From assembly GCA_017163975.1 (NCBI GenBank), contig JAFFSR010000249.1, positions 1,660,001 through 1,724,000 on the forward strand: a DNA stretch of 64,000 nucleotides, given 5' to 3'. The stretch comes from Anastatus disparis. Taxonomy: Eukaryota; Arthropoda; Insecta; Hymenoptera; Eupelmidae. The notes under the pieces are model-generated. The model was not told the DNA's origin. It ran no database searches and saw nothing but the letters and a program-made list of their open reading frames with translations. Each line of letters begins with the position of its first letter. Position 1 is the stretch's first letter. A program made the position numbers and the translations under genes. Positions 23,929 through 35,547 of the stretch are shown here, piece after piece.

Positions 23929-25321
23929 ATGACTGCGGGAGAAGCATCTCCTGACAGAAGTGAAATACCAACGTTCCAAGCAAAAAGTGTAGAAAATATC
24001 AGTTATGCAGATGCGACCCAAATATTCAAGTTCCCAAAAAGAAACCAAGGATTAATATTAGACCCAAACATTCAAGTTCCCAAAAAGAAACCAAGGATTA
24101 ATATTAGTATGTGTAGATGAACTCAACTTAACAGATTATACCTGTGCGATAGGAAATATTGTCAGCCCAAAAAATGTAATAGCATCAACAAAAACTTCAA
24201 ACAATCGTATTTGTATCTATTTAGCATCAAAAGAACTAGTAGACAAACTAACAGATGATAGAGAATTCATAATTATAAAAGAGAAAAAAGTATTTATTAG
24301 ATCACTAGTAGGCAAATACAAAAAAGTTATATTCTCCAACGTATCATATTCCCAATATCGTATTTAAAGACTTATTGGACGGACTAAAAGTCAACCGAAA
24401 TGCATCTGACTCGATATTAAAAGCTAGTATAGAAAAAGAGGGATATGACCATGTCATCAGCTCACGAAGACAAGTTTACGTCAAAACGGAAGACATAAAA
24501 AAATACCTGAAGTTTTTAAATTGAATTACGAAGACATAAGCTATTTCATTTATTCCAGTACAGACACACTAAGATGCTTTATATGTAAGAAAGAAGGACA
24601 CATCGCACGGTATTGCGAAAATAAACAAAGCCAAAATAGTGGAATTCCAACGGCAAATAACAGTACGAATGTGAACATTTTGAATAGTGATACAAGTTTT
24701 GATAGCCGCACTGTGACCAATCTAAATGAAACTCTAGATGTAAATAAAAACGGACAAGACAAAATATTAGAAAATAAAATTACACACAACAATGAAGACC
24801 CTATGGAAGAAATGGAAATAGAAATAAGTAAAAGAGAAAACAAACGAGCATACCCACAAATTAGTTCAACTGATACACAAATGAGTTCAAATGAAAAATA
24901 CAATGATGATTTTCCTAAATTAGCACAGGACCGGGCTATAAAACAACAAACAAAAAAAGAAAAAATCATAACAACAGAGAAAAATATAACTAAAACTCAA
25001 GAAACAATTAATCTAAACGCTATTCTTACTGGAAAAAATAAAACAAACACCCAACAACTAAATACAACTCCAATGGATGAATTAGACAAAAAATTAATTA
25101 GTTTAAGAACATACTTAAATGAATCCAACACTATGCTGAATTACATCCAATTCAAAAACCTACTCGAAAATCCTATTGAAATAGTACGTGAACACACAAC
25201 AAACATAGGAGAATTCATCCGATTCATAAAAACGGACGTATACCCAAATGTGAGGGATAGTGGCATAAGAAGAAGATGCACCTTACTTCTAAAATCCCAG
25301 GAGCAACAAATACTCCTCTAA
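23929..25321 (+). pseudogene. LINE ORF1 (gag-like, CCHC zinc knuckle), frameshifted
   Basis: Encodes the RNA-binding chaperone protein that coats LINE RNA. The start at 23929 opens MTAGEASPDRSE and runs to a tandem duplication of 46 bases (24015-24060 repeated at 24061-24106). Because 46 is not a multiple of three, the duplication itself breaks the frame; the frame entering the first copy continues naturally into CVDELNLTDY after the second. More shifts occur near 24345 and a stop lies at 24522. The last frame, 24521-25321, holds the zinc knuckle CFICKKEGHIARYC and a long Asn/Lys-rich polar tail. Non-functional. Confidence 0.88.
24015..24106 (+). repeat. 46-bp tandem duplication in LINE ORF1
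   Basis: Units 24015-24060 and 24061-24106 differ at a single position near their start (aaat / aaac). Near identity indicates that it arose after or shortly before insertion. Confidence 0.92.
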
Positions 25322-25377
25322 GCACACCAACATCAGACACAGAACAGTAAATTAACTCAACAAAATAAAATAACAAA

Positions 25378-28300
25378 ATGGAAAAAATTATTTAATGGAA
25401 CATAAATGGAATAAAAAACAATTATGAATATATGGAAAAACTAATAGAACAACATAATTGCAACATACTATGTATACAAGAAACAAACCTAAAAGAAAAA
25501 TAAAAAATTAAATTAAAAAATTTCAACTGCTACAACAAAAATAGAACAGATTGTACAGCAGCCAGTGGTGGAGTAGCAATTACTAATCAAAAACACATTA
25601 TACAGTCAAGAAATTCAAATCAAAACCGACCTCGAAGCAATAGCAATCAAAACAATAATAGGTGGAAAAACACTATATATATGCAACATCTATTTAAACA
25701 ACAAATATGAACTCAACATAACATCTCTAAACCATCTAACAGAACAATTACCTACACCATACATATTAATAGGTAATTTCAATAGCCACAGCCAAACATG
25801 GAGATCATATAAACTAGACAACCGAGGCCAAACAACTGAAGAGTTCATCAACAACAATGACCTAGTATTACTCAATGATTCTTCCCCAACTCACTATAAC
25901 GTACACATCAATAGAACTAGTGCAATTGACCTAAGTTTATGTTCCAGCTGTATAGCACATCAAATAGAGTGAGAGGTTAGCAATGATCTTTATGGCAGCG
26001 ATCACTTCCCGATCTGCATAACAATTACATACACCAATCCACCACAAAACGTGCATACACCTAGATGGAAATATAAAAAAGCTAATTGGACAAAATATCA
26101 AAATACAATCTCTCAAAAGATAGAATATCTCCTCAACTACATACAAAAGCACAAAAAAGACAATAGTATAGATATAGATCACAAAGTAACTACATTCACA
26201 AACATACTTATAGAAACCACCCATGAATGCGTACCTAAAACAACAGGCACTAAACAGACTAAATATACACCGTGGTGGAATGATTCATGTGAAACTGCAA
26301 TAAAAGACTCAAAAAAAGCATACAACAAATACAAAAAAAAACCTACTTATGAAAACAAAATAGAACATTAAAAATTCAAAGCAATAGCCAAAAGAACCAT
26401 AAAAAATAGCAAACGCAATGCTTGGTTAGAATATTTAAACTCAATCAACCACCAAACGCAAACCAAAGATATATGGAACAAGATTCAAGCTATTAACGGA
26501 AGACATAAACAACTACAGATACCAGATAAGCGAAGAAAAAAACTCCGTCCACATAACACAAAACGAAGATAAATCGGAAAGCCCATTAGACAACGACATC
26601 ACAATAGAAGAACTACAACAAACACTCTTAAAAAGTAAAAACACTAGTCCAGGACCAGACTCAATACTAAACATCTTCTTAAAGAACCTACCTGCAAACG
26701 CCATAGAATGCCTTCTAGAAATTTACAACATCATATGGAGCAACCAAGTCTTCCCTAAAGAGTGGAGAAAGGCCATAATGGTCCCTGTACCCAAACCAGG
26801 AAAAAACAAATATGACAAAGATAGTTACAGACCTATAGCCTTAACGTGCTGCTTATGCAAGTGTCTTGAAAAAATAATAAGCAAAAGACTCAAATGGTAC
26901 TTAGAAGCAAACAACATCATATGTAAGGAACAAAGTGGCTTCAGAGAAAAACACTCCACCACAGACTGTTTAGTTACACTTGAATCTGAAATATGTGAAG
27001 CACTAGCAAGTAATCAACACCTATTAGCAGTTTGCCTGGATCTAGAAAAGGCATATGACCTAGTATGGAAAGATAGAATTTTAAAAATATTAAAAAAAAC
27101 ACAAAATAAACGGCCGAATGTTCCACTTTATAAAAAATTTCCTAAAACATAGGTCTATTCAAGTCAGAGTAGGAAACGAACTATCTAAGTCAGTACTCAT
27201 TGACAATGGTGTACCACAAGGGTTCGTAATAAGTGTAATCTTATTCCTAATAGCAATAAATGATATACGAGACTGCATACAAAAACCGGTCAATTTTACC
27301 ATATTCGCAGATGACATAACCCTCTTTATTAAAGAAAAAAATATTAAAACAAGTGAAATAATTATGCAAAACACCCTACAAAAAAAAATGATTTTGCTGA
27401 CCAAACTGGATTTGAATTCTCAAAAAATAAAACTAAAGCTATCCTATTCAGCAACAAACACAAACCAGAAGAACCCAAACTATATATTAAAAAAAATCCA
27501 ATTGAAATAGTCAAAGAAATAAAAATATTAGGACTGATATTCGACAACAAACTAACATGGAACAACCACATAATAAATCTAAAAGCACAGTGCATACAAA
27601 AAATAAACATACTCAAAACACTATCGGCCAAAAACTGGGGAACTAATGGAAACATCATCAAAAACACATATAAAGCCATAATCCAAAGTAAAATTGACTA
27701 TGGTAGCATTGTATACGACTCAGCCAAAAAACACATACTTAAAAAACTGGACACAGTCTTAAATACAAGTATGAGAATCGCTACAGGAGCATACATAACC
27801 AGCCCAATCAATAGTATATTAAGTGAATGCAACATGATACCACTAGAATACAGAAGAATCCAAAACACACTCAACTATGGCACAAAAATATTAACGACAC
27901 CCAAAAATCAAGTATATGGAATTTTAACAAAACAAAACAACACAATAGACTATAATCTTAAAAAAAATACAAAAAAAACCGTTCTACTACAGATTTAGCA
28001 CCAACGCAAAAAAATATAAAATAGAGGAATACCAAACATATCCAATAAGACAAACTTGTCTGTGCCCCGGATCAAAAAAGCAAGACTTTAACTCATTCAT
28101 ACTAGACCAACCAGAATCAAGCACCAATAAAACTCTGAGCGATAGCACAAGTGACTACAAAATATATACAGCAACTTATAAAAATCACAACGCAACTGGA
28201 AGTGCAATAGTATTACCTAATGGAGAACAAATATTGCATAAATACCCCAAATGGATTAATAACAACAACCTTCAAACAATCAATTTATTCATGGCTATAG

Positions 28301-28946
28301 AATGCGCAAAGAACAGTAATAAAAACGAAATGATAATTTACACAGACATAGAAAATATCCATAGACTAAGGAATCAAGAAAGCAACAATACCATAAAATA
28401 CAATATCCATAGAGAACTAATAAACACAGAAGGCAAAATTAAAATCACCCACTATAAAACCAATTCATCAATAAAACAAGAAACAACAATAGCAGCAAAA
28501 AACGCGAGCCAACTAATACACTCAAACATAAACAAAAAAATTACGAAGGAAGATCTACAAAAAAAATCAAACTTAATATACTTAAAAAATGGAACAATCA
28601 GTGGAAAAAAGGAAATAGCTTCATCAATAAAATAAGAAACGACATCTATGAAAAAAACCCAACCACCAAACTAAATAGGAAAAATCAAGTACTCATTACC
28701 AGACTACGCATAGGCCACACTAGACTAACACATCAATCAGTTATCGATAAGAATATACCCAACCAATGTGAGAAATGTAATATAAAAAATAGTGTTGAAC
28801 ATATCTTAATACAGTGCTGCAAATACAGTGATCTTAGAAAAATATTAAAAATAAAAAATAATGTAAAAGAAATATTGAACAATAACAATCAAACTAAAAA
28901 AGTTATCAAGTTAATAGACTCAACAGATCTAAAAAATAATATATAA
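25378..28946 (+). pseudogene. LINE ORF2: endonuclease, reverse transcriptase, RNase H
   Basis: The endonuclease starts with WNINGIKNNYEYM (after a stop near 25396) and shows LCIQETNLK, then AIDLSLCS and GSDHFPI, the catalytic end motif. RT shows PVPKPGKNKYDKDSYRPIAL, EQSGFREKHSTTD, VCLDLEKAYD, GVPQG and the catalytic FADD near 27304. The RNase H-like part (28190-28540) has GSAIVLPNGEQ, IECAKNS and IIYTD; the usual late His/Asp motif is not seen. The C-terminal CEKC…HILIQCC cluster precedes the stop at 28944. Frames break near 25500, 25615, 25970, 26368, 26540, 27120, 27400 and 27998. Dead copy. Confidence 0.92.
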
Positions 28947-29090
28947 TGTATAATGTTCAAATTATAAAATAACATATATATGTATCTGTTGTAAGACAAT
29001 TATTGTAAGCAAATGTGTAATTTCAATAAAGTACCTATAGTTGCTAATACCCTAACCAGGGGGATGCAACTATAAAATTTTAATTAAAAA

Positions 29091-29174
29091 AAGGATACCA
29101 TTGGATTCAGCGTGATTTAACTATTAAAATTGATTTGTCTCGATTCACGACATTTCACGATGAAGCCTCCTTAA
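29091..29174. mobile_element. TTAA element C copy 1, right part
   Basis: Begins with the second copy of the LINE target duplication and ends GAAGCCTCCTTAA at 29174. It matches 47049-47133 of the other copy in reverse. Confidence 0.9.
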
Positions 29175-29600
29175 GAGCATTACATGAATACTTGGATAAG
29201 CATAACGTAAATAGTCATTGATACTAAGCATTGCAAACATTAATTATTTACCGGAATAGATATTTTCTATATAAACACATATGTAATTGCAAAATTTTAA
29301 GCAGGTTAAAAAATATTTATGTAATACAATATATTTTATTATGTAAAGACTAATTTTATTTTCAAAATAATAATTTAAAGTAAAAAAATTCTATTTTAAT
29401 CGTGTTGAAAATATGCAAATATCAAAAAAGTCAAAATTTATCATGAATAATATAATAAACTAAAAAGCAATGATAATGCTTCTCGTTATTAAAGTAAAAT
29501 ATTGAAATAAAAAGAAATTTGGAATAGATAACTATTATTAAGTTTTTTAAACTTGAAAAAGCCAAAGATTTTTTGATTTTACTATAAAATAAAATAGTTG
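29175..29600. other. AT-rich spacer, nothing recognised
   Basis: No supported feature. Confidence 0.4.
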
Positions 29601-31630
29601 CATCGTTTACAATATTCTCTAAAATTTCTCAACTCAATTTTTGTAATAGCTTTTGTTACATTGCGTGAAAGAGCGACTGGATCTTGGATGCACATTGGTG
29701 AAACAAAACTAAATAGCTCTAATTCTTCGGAACTTAATCGTTGTTTATAAATTTCCATTTCTTCTGGTAAATCCTGTATAGCAAATGTATGTTATTTTAA
29801 AACTTTTCCCAACAAAGGGCAAACTAGATTAGTTTGATAATCAAAATGATAACAGTATTCAAAGAATCTTTTCAATATTTCTTTGACAATAAAAATATTT
29901 TTGGTATACTTTCTGGAAAACCACATTGCCAACCTAAAAAGTATAAAAAAAAGCTTTAATTATAATGTAATTTATTGATTATAATAACTTTAAAATCATT
30001 ATTATTATTTATTATTATTATTTACTTTAATATCTTCAATAGTTTATGAATGTTCTGCATCAACTGAAGCGATTGAATTTTGAACACTTTTAAGACTATT
30101 TAGGAGATGCTGATATGGTTGCAAATCATCTATATTGAGAATATCAAATTCTTCATCAGGATCTATATCATCATAAGGTGTTACATCATTTAAGGTCGTT
30201 GAATCTAGGGATGGAATTTTTTTTATTGATTCATCCAAATTATCTATCGTTAGAACTTCAAAATTTTCATCTTCTTCAAAATCGGAATTAATTTCTTAGA
30301 TGGTAACAGTAAATTGTGGAGCATTGTCATACTCATAAAATGTAATACCATTAGAAACTATTTCTTACACAATTTTATCATTTTTATTATTTCAAAGAGG
30401 TTTTGCTTTTATTAAATCACTATCTGAACTTGAAACATGTGTTTTTCTTTTTTCAAATGTAGAATTTACCATTTCTTCTTTGTTTAAATTTACTATTTCA
30501 TTATTTATTTCAGTCAATTTGGTTTTATATCGAGTGCATACAGATTTCAATAACGATTCTTGTTTTTCATCCATTTCTGATTTAATTTCTTCAATATTAA
30601 TGCCTTCTACAACAGTTTTGACATCAGCTTTATTATAATATTGAGTATGTCATTATCTCATAAAAAATTCGCCATCATTTGTTATAATGTCTTTTGATTT
30701 GTTTTCTTCTTTTTCAATACTTATTTTTCTGATTTGACTGTTTGGTTTCGATTCTTTTTGTACATACTGAGAAGATGCAGTTTTAAATTTTTTGTTAACA
30801 ACAATATTCATAAAATGAGTGGATAATTTAGAAACTGATAAACTTTCGAGTAATAGTATTATTTACAAAATTTGTAAATTTAAAGTCAGCTTCAGGTATA
30901 TTTTTTTTATCTGAAAGATTCTTCTTTTTATCTGGATACTTTTTACATCTAACCAATCTATATGCTCTAAACTTAATAAAGACTTATTAAATCTTTTATT
31001 ACCTTGATAATATTTTTTACGATTATCTTCTTTTATTTTTTGATATCTTTAAAAAAATTCTCCTACATTAAAGAACTTCTCAATAGCATTTTTTGGCTAC
31101 AATTGAACTATCACTTTTCGAGCTGATAGATATTCTATAATTTGACACTCTCATTGCAGATTTGATGTGGTTGGTATTTTTTCCTGATCTTTAATGAGCT
31201 TGGATTTACTTTGTGTGGTACCATTTTTTAGTCTTTACAGAATCAAAATTTTAGATGATGGAAATAGCACGCTAGTGCTGGAACTGTTGACATTATTTTT
31301 ATAATTATCTTCTTTTATTTTTTGTCATCTTTCAAAAAATTCTCCTGCATTAAAGAACTTCTCAATAACCTTTTTTTGGCTGCAATTAAACTATCACTTT
31401 TAGAGCTGATAGATATACTATAATTTGACACTCTCATTGCAGATTTGATGTAGTTGGTATTTTTTCCTGATCTTCATTGAGCTTGGATTTACTTTGTGTG
31501 GTACCATTTTTTAGCCTTTGCAGAATCAAAAATTTAGATGATGGAGATGGCACGCTAATGTTGGAACTGTTAACAGTATCAGTAGTATCATCTAATATCA
31601 CCATTTCATCAGTTATCTGAATCAAAAATA
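29600..31630 (-). pseudogene. Decayed nucleotidyltransferase (TUT / poly(A) polymerase-like) gene with introns
   Basis: The last exon (about 29940-29600, minus) reads IVKEILKRFFEYCYHFDYQT, VCPLLGK, then after a stop QDLPEEMEIYKQ and MCIQDPVALSRNVTKA. This resembles the PAP-associated domain of terminal uridylyltransferases and noncanonical poly(A) polymerases, where a phrase like 'QDPF-LSHNV' is typical. A branch/acceptor stretch (tatactttttag) precedes it, and a donor-like AAA|GTAAAT near 30025 ends the upstream exon. Upstream minus frames (30238-30044, 30574-30392, 31625-31434) are acidic and Ser/Lys-rich, like a disordered N-terminal region. Several stops and shifts. Retained introns mean that it is not a processed copy. 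The catalytic domain itself was not found. Confidence 0.55.
31022..31585 (-). repeat. 282-bp tandem duplication inside the pseudogene
   Basis: 31022-31303 is repeated at 31304-31585 with few changes. The length 282 is 3 x 94, so it would be frame-neutral. Shared blocks include ATTATCTTCTTTTATTTTTT and GAGCTTGGATTTACTTTGTG. Confidence 0.88.
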
Positions 31631-31789
31631 TAATGTTCTATACAATATATATAGATAATCATTTAACTTGTGTATATCAACAAACAATATCATTAAACTT
31701 TTAATCAACAATATCATTAAACTTTTAATTTAACTTTTAAGTTAAAAAAAATAAAATAAAAAATAAATCATTTTATGTATTAAGGGGTG

Positions 31790-32184
31790 TCCTCATACCG
31801 GCACAGAGATCTACCTTATCTATATTTGAATAATGCATTTTAATAAAAATTTAACTATTTTTGACTAAAATTTATAGAAGAGGCACATTCTTAACATTCT
31901 AAAGAATTTATTGCAACGTTAAAAGACAGAATAAAAGTTAAAATGAAGACAAAAACTGCATAATACGATTATTCATAACTACATCTAAAAGTTAATCGTA
32001 TTAAGCAGTTTTCGCCTTTATTTTTACCCTTATATTGTCTTTTAACGTTGCAATAAATTCTTTGGCATGTTAAGAATGTGCCTCTCCTACGAATTTCAGT
32101 CATGAATAGTTAAATTTTTATTAAAATTCATAATTCAAATGTAGATAAGGTAGAACTCTATGTCGGTATGAGGATTCCCCTTAA
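31790..32184. mobile_element. TTAA-flanked palindromic MITE, family F
   Basis: Left tip TTAAGGGGTGTCCTCATACC and the mirrored right tip ggtatgaggattccccTTAA. Arms of about 185 bases fold around 31985, sharing TTGCAACGTTAAAAGACA and its mirror. Different from families A, B and C. Non-coding. Confidence 0.87.
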
Positions 32185-33663
32185 GATATGAATTAAATTC
32201 TTTTTATTACTACTTAAGTCTAATTTAATACTTTTTGTATACGCACATTCAAATATTTACTTAATCTTCAATAAAAATTAAAAAATTTTTATAATTATTT
32301 GAATAAACTTTACTTTTGCATCGGCATTTGTTAAATATCTGTATCATTTTGTATTTTAGTATGCTTATCATAACCTCTAAGAAACAAATGAGAACTCGTT
32401 CATTTTAAATGAAATTGTCTTTATAATTTTTTTAATTTATTTTGTTAAAAGAATTATAAAACATAAATTATGAATTCCTTACCGTAAATTATCACAGAAG
32501 AACTAAATAAATTTAAGATTTTCACTGTTAGCTTGATTCACAATCTATATACAAAATAAGTTTTTAATGTAGAAAAATTTTCACTGTTAACTTAATTCAC
32601 AATCTATGTACAAAATAAGTTTTTAATGTAGAAAAATAATAATCCTTTTGGGAGTTAAAAGCAGCTGACTGGAAATCATGTGCACTCATCAGATGATATA
32701 TATATATATATATACATATCAATGCGCACGTACCATGAACATTAATATTATAAAGCATCTATCTATATTCGTTGATACTGCGCATTTCCGGTTGCGCAGT
32801 TTATGCTGGCTAAAAACGATGAAGAAAAAAAAATAACGTGAATACGACATTTTAAAATTTCAAACTGCATTTTCTCGTGATTAAGTAAACCGATTGTAAT
32901 CAAATTTTTTTTAAATTAAAGATAATGAAAATCATTAAATATTAATTTAAGTTAATTTTGAGTACTGAATAAAATTGAAAATAATTCGATTAAACATAAT
33001 ATAAAAATATATGTATACATGTGCTTAAAGTAAAAAAGCGTATAAGTTATTCCATCAAGTGACTATTTCTTACTCTAGTTCTATAAGAAAAACAAAGATA
33101 GTACGATATTTGATATGAATAAACTGAAAACTAGGAACTGAGTAACAACTATAATTTCTAGACTTTAACATATGACCATGAATTTAAATTATGAAATTAA
33201 TTTATTCGTGAAACATGCTTAAAAAAAATCTCGTGTTCATTTTTAATAAAAATATCTTCACAAATGTTTTTTATATAAATGAAATACGAAATTTAAGTAG
33301 AAAAAACCATAAGATTAAAATACACATTTTTGGTTAATTTTAAATTCGAATATTTCGGAATAATAAAATAACTATTTGCAATTACTTAATAATCTTTTTT
33401 GCATCTAATATAAAATTTTAATGAGATACAAATATTACAAAGTGTATGTATCACAAGTAATAAGGTTTGCATATCATAAATATTATAATTTTTAGAAAAT
33501 TCTTGATATTAATAGATTATTAATTAAAAAATTTAAATATTTTTCCATTGATGGCAAGTAACTTTTTAAATATAGTTAAAATAATACTGTAAATGTCAAT
33601 CTAATAACATTTTCATAAAAATTAATTTCAACGCTATTATTATAAAAATAAACATTTTTATTT
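32185..33663. other. AT-rich stretch with a small tandem duplication
   Basis: Nothing coding is seen. A 59-bp unit starting ttcactgtta is repeated in tandem at about 32520-32637, and a short (TA)n run lies at 32696-32713. Confidence 0.5.
32520..32637. repeat. 59-bp tandem duplication
   Basis: Two units, period 59, with three or four differences; shared block ACAAAATAAGTTTTTAATGT. Confidence 0.9.
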
Positions 33664-33968
33664 AACTCCCACATAGCACGAAAGATTCGGGAAGCTTCCA
33701 TCGAAAGGTCTGGGGAAGATTCTAATGTAAGCTTTACATGTAATAATACAGGGAAGCTTACATGTAATATTCCATAAGGGCTAAATGGAACATTACAAAA
33801 TAGGTTCCAGTAAGCTTCCAAAAAGTTATATCCAAATGTTATTTGGAAGATTACTTTACATCTTGCAGAAAGCTTGCAGTAACGTTTTGCGGAAGATTCT
33901 ATTTAAACTTCCTGCAGCTTTTCACAGAATATTACAGGAAAAATATGTTAATGTTCCCAGAAAGTTAT
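33664..33968. repeat. AAGCTTCC-rich repeat fragment with CCCACATAGC tip
   Basis: Starts cCCCACATAGC and carries repeated ggaagcttcc/aagcttac-like blocks. The tip is mirrored at the end of the 44680-45255 block (gctatgtggg), so both belong to one family in opposite orientation. Confidence 0.65.
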
Positions 33969-34287
33969 TGCAAAGTTTAAGAAAAAAAATACATTAGCTT
34001 GTAGTAAATATCATGAAAATTATTCAGTTGCATTTTTAAATTAATCTATTCCTTTGTTCATAAGAATTTTGTATTCCTGGTACAAAATAGAACAATTTTA
34101 ATATAAATCATTGGACTCCAACATTTTAAATATTTGATGAATGAATTTATTTGAAAATTTAATAGAATAATTTTTATGGTACATACTATAAGCCAATGCA
34201 TTTCTTTTTCTAAAATTTTACAATAAAATGAAAAGTCAGGCAATATTTATGAGTACAGGTATAGTGTCTACCTTACATTAATTTAAT
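33969..34287. mobile_element. TTAA MITE family B, truncated copy
   Basis: Matches 46720-47052, sharing TTAGCTTGTAGTA, GAATGAATTTATTT and the end acaggtatagtgtctacctta. Its left tip is missing and replaced by the AAGCTTCC block. Confidence 0.75.
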
Positions 34288-34640
34288 TTTATAGATTAAA
34301 AATATTATTTTTTTTCTACTAGCGACATTCATGCGCGCGAAGCGCGCAACAAATTTATACTCCAGGGTCAACTATGGATATAATAACATCTATAAACATG
34401 ATAAGTAATTTTAATAAACGAAACTATTTCAGTAGCAATTTTATTGTTTTGAAAAAAATGATGAGTGGTCATCTATTAAAAATTAATTTTAAATAAAAAC
34501 TAAAATTATGAACCTTAAAATCAAACAGTACGAAGTGCCTTTAATGCGTCATCAAAAAATAAAAAAATAAAATAAAAAAAAATTTTTAATATAATTTTTT
34601 ATAACATAATTTTCAATATTTATATTAGTTCTTTGGCATG
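34288..34640. other. AT-rich spacer with a GCGCGAAGCGCGC hairpin
   Basis: No gene. A perfect palindrome GCGCGAAGCGCGC-like stretch sits at 34334-34348, odd in this composition. The rest is unassigned and may be upstream Penelope sequence. Confidence 0.4.
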
Positions 34641-34673
34641 TAGGATATAAGATCAAACTCTAGACGTCGCAGC

Positions 34674-35030
34674 ATGCAACTGACCATGATCAAAAACTTC
34701 TCTTCATCAATCAATAATTATATTATTCTTGAGCAGCTGACAGCAGCTAAAAATTTTTTTAAGGAACTGAATAAACTAATAGCAGTATCTGTTATAATTT
34801 TTCTTTATTTACAGCATATAAGTGATTTGAAACATAATAGAGACAAATCTGCATTGGTTACACACTGTAAAAATTCTGGCCATAGCTTTGATACAAACAT
34901 AGGAACCTCAAACATATTAGACATTGAATGCAACTATCAAGAAAGATTGCTATCAGAAATGATACATATTAAAAAATATGAAAATTGCAATAATACACGA
35001 CACTGAAAAATTAAACAACGTATATAATAA
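34674..35030 (+). pseudogene. Penelope-like element, GIY-YIG endonuclease C-terminus
   Basis: The end of a Penelope polyprotein, whose GIY-YIG nuclease makes the target nick for reverse transcription. From about 34815 the frame reads HISDLKHNRDKSALVTHCKN, SGHSFD, then YQERLLSEMIHIKK and, after a frame change near 35003, EKLNNVYNKYIVELLK. This is the characteristic distal half of the Penelope nuclease (basic DNA-binding residues, HCKNSGHSFD, metal-site Glu in the SEMIHIKK helix). The RT and the GIY-YIG start are absent. An acceptor-like acag precedes CATATAAG, consistent with introns known in Penelope elements. The residues before it (34674-34810) are probably intronic. Confidence 0.85.
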
Positions 35031-35499
35031 ATACATAGTTGAATTATTAAAAAGAAATTAATTTTTTTTATAAAACGGTTTCAAGAATAAATTATTTACA
35101 ATAAAACGCAATAATTGTTAAATGAGATTAAATATAATTGAATCAGATTCATTCATGTGAGTCAAAATCTCGAATCAAATACCAAGTACATAAAGGAACA
35201 CACTTGCTAGTCACTTTGTACAAATGTAACTCACCTAAATTACCTATGTTAAAGATTTGTATAACTTGCGAAAATTTTTATTATTAATAGAAATATCTAT
35301 TATTATATATTTTTATAAAACAAAAATAATTTGACAGTTATGTAATACCACATGTTTAATACTTGTAAGTTTCATTTTTTATTTTTATTGTTACACCTAA
35401 AATGTATTATTTTAGGTGATGTTTTTTAATGTATTGTTGATGAATTTAGAAATTTTTAATCATTAAGAAACTGTTATCAGTTGTCATTAAATTTTATGT

Positions 35500-35547
35500 T
35501 TTAGCACCTGAAGAAGCCTCTCTAAAAAATAGAGGAGAAAAGTCGTT
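35500..35547 (+). ncRNA. Candidate hammerhead ribozyme remnant of the Penelope terminal repeat
   Basis: The core box CTGAAGA (35508-35514, matching CUGANGA) is followed by a stem-loop (CCTCT … AGAGG) and then GAAAAGTC, close to the GAAA-GUC half of the core. Penelope elements are known to carry hammerhead motifs in their terminal repeats. Placement about 470 bases after the GIY-YIG stop, on the same strand, supports it. The second core half is imperfect, so cleavage activity is doubtful. Confidence 0.5.

Larger units (their letters stand above)
23781..29090 (+). mobile_element. I-type non-LTR retrotransposon, full-length but dead
   Basis: A 5.3-kb LINE bounded by a 13-bp target duplication and ending in an A/T-rich tail (ttttaattaaaaaaa). 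It has a gag-like ORF1 with a CCHC knuckle, and an ORF2 with apurinic-type endonuclease, reverse transcriptase, RNase H-like region and a terminal Cys/His cluster. This set fits the I/Jockey superfamily, with the RT sequence closest in style to the I clade. About 150 bases of 5' leader precede the first ORF. Confidence 0.92.

Noticed and set aside
24550..24969. 139-residue minus-strand frame
   Set aside because: Shadow of LINE ORF1; the Cys-rich hydrophobic peptide is the reverse of the Lys/Asn-rich coding strand.
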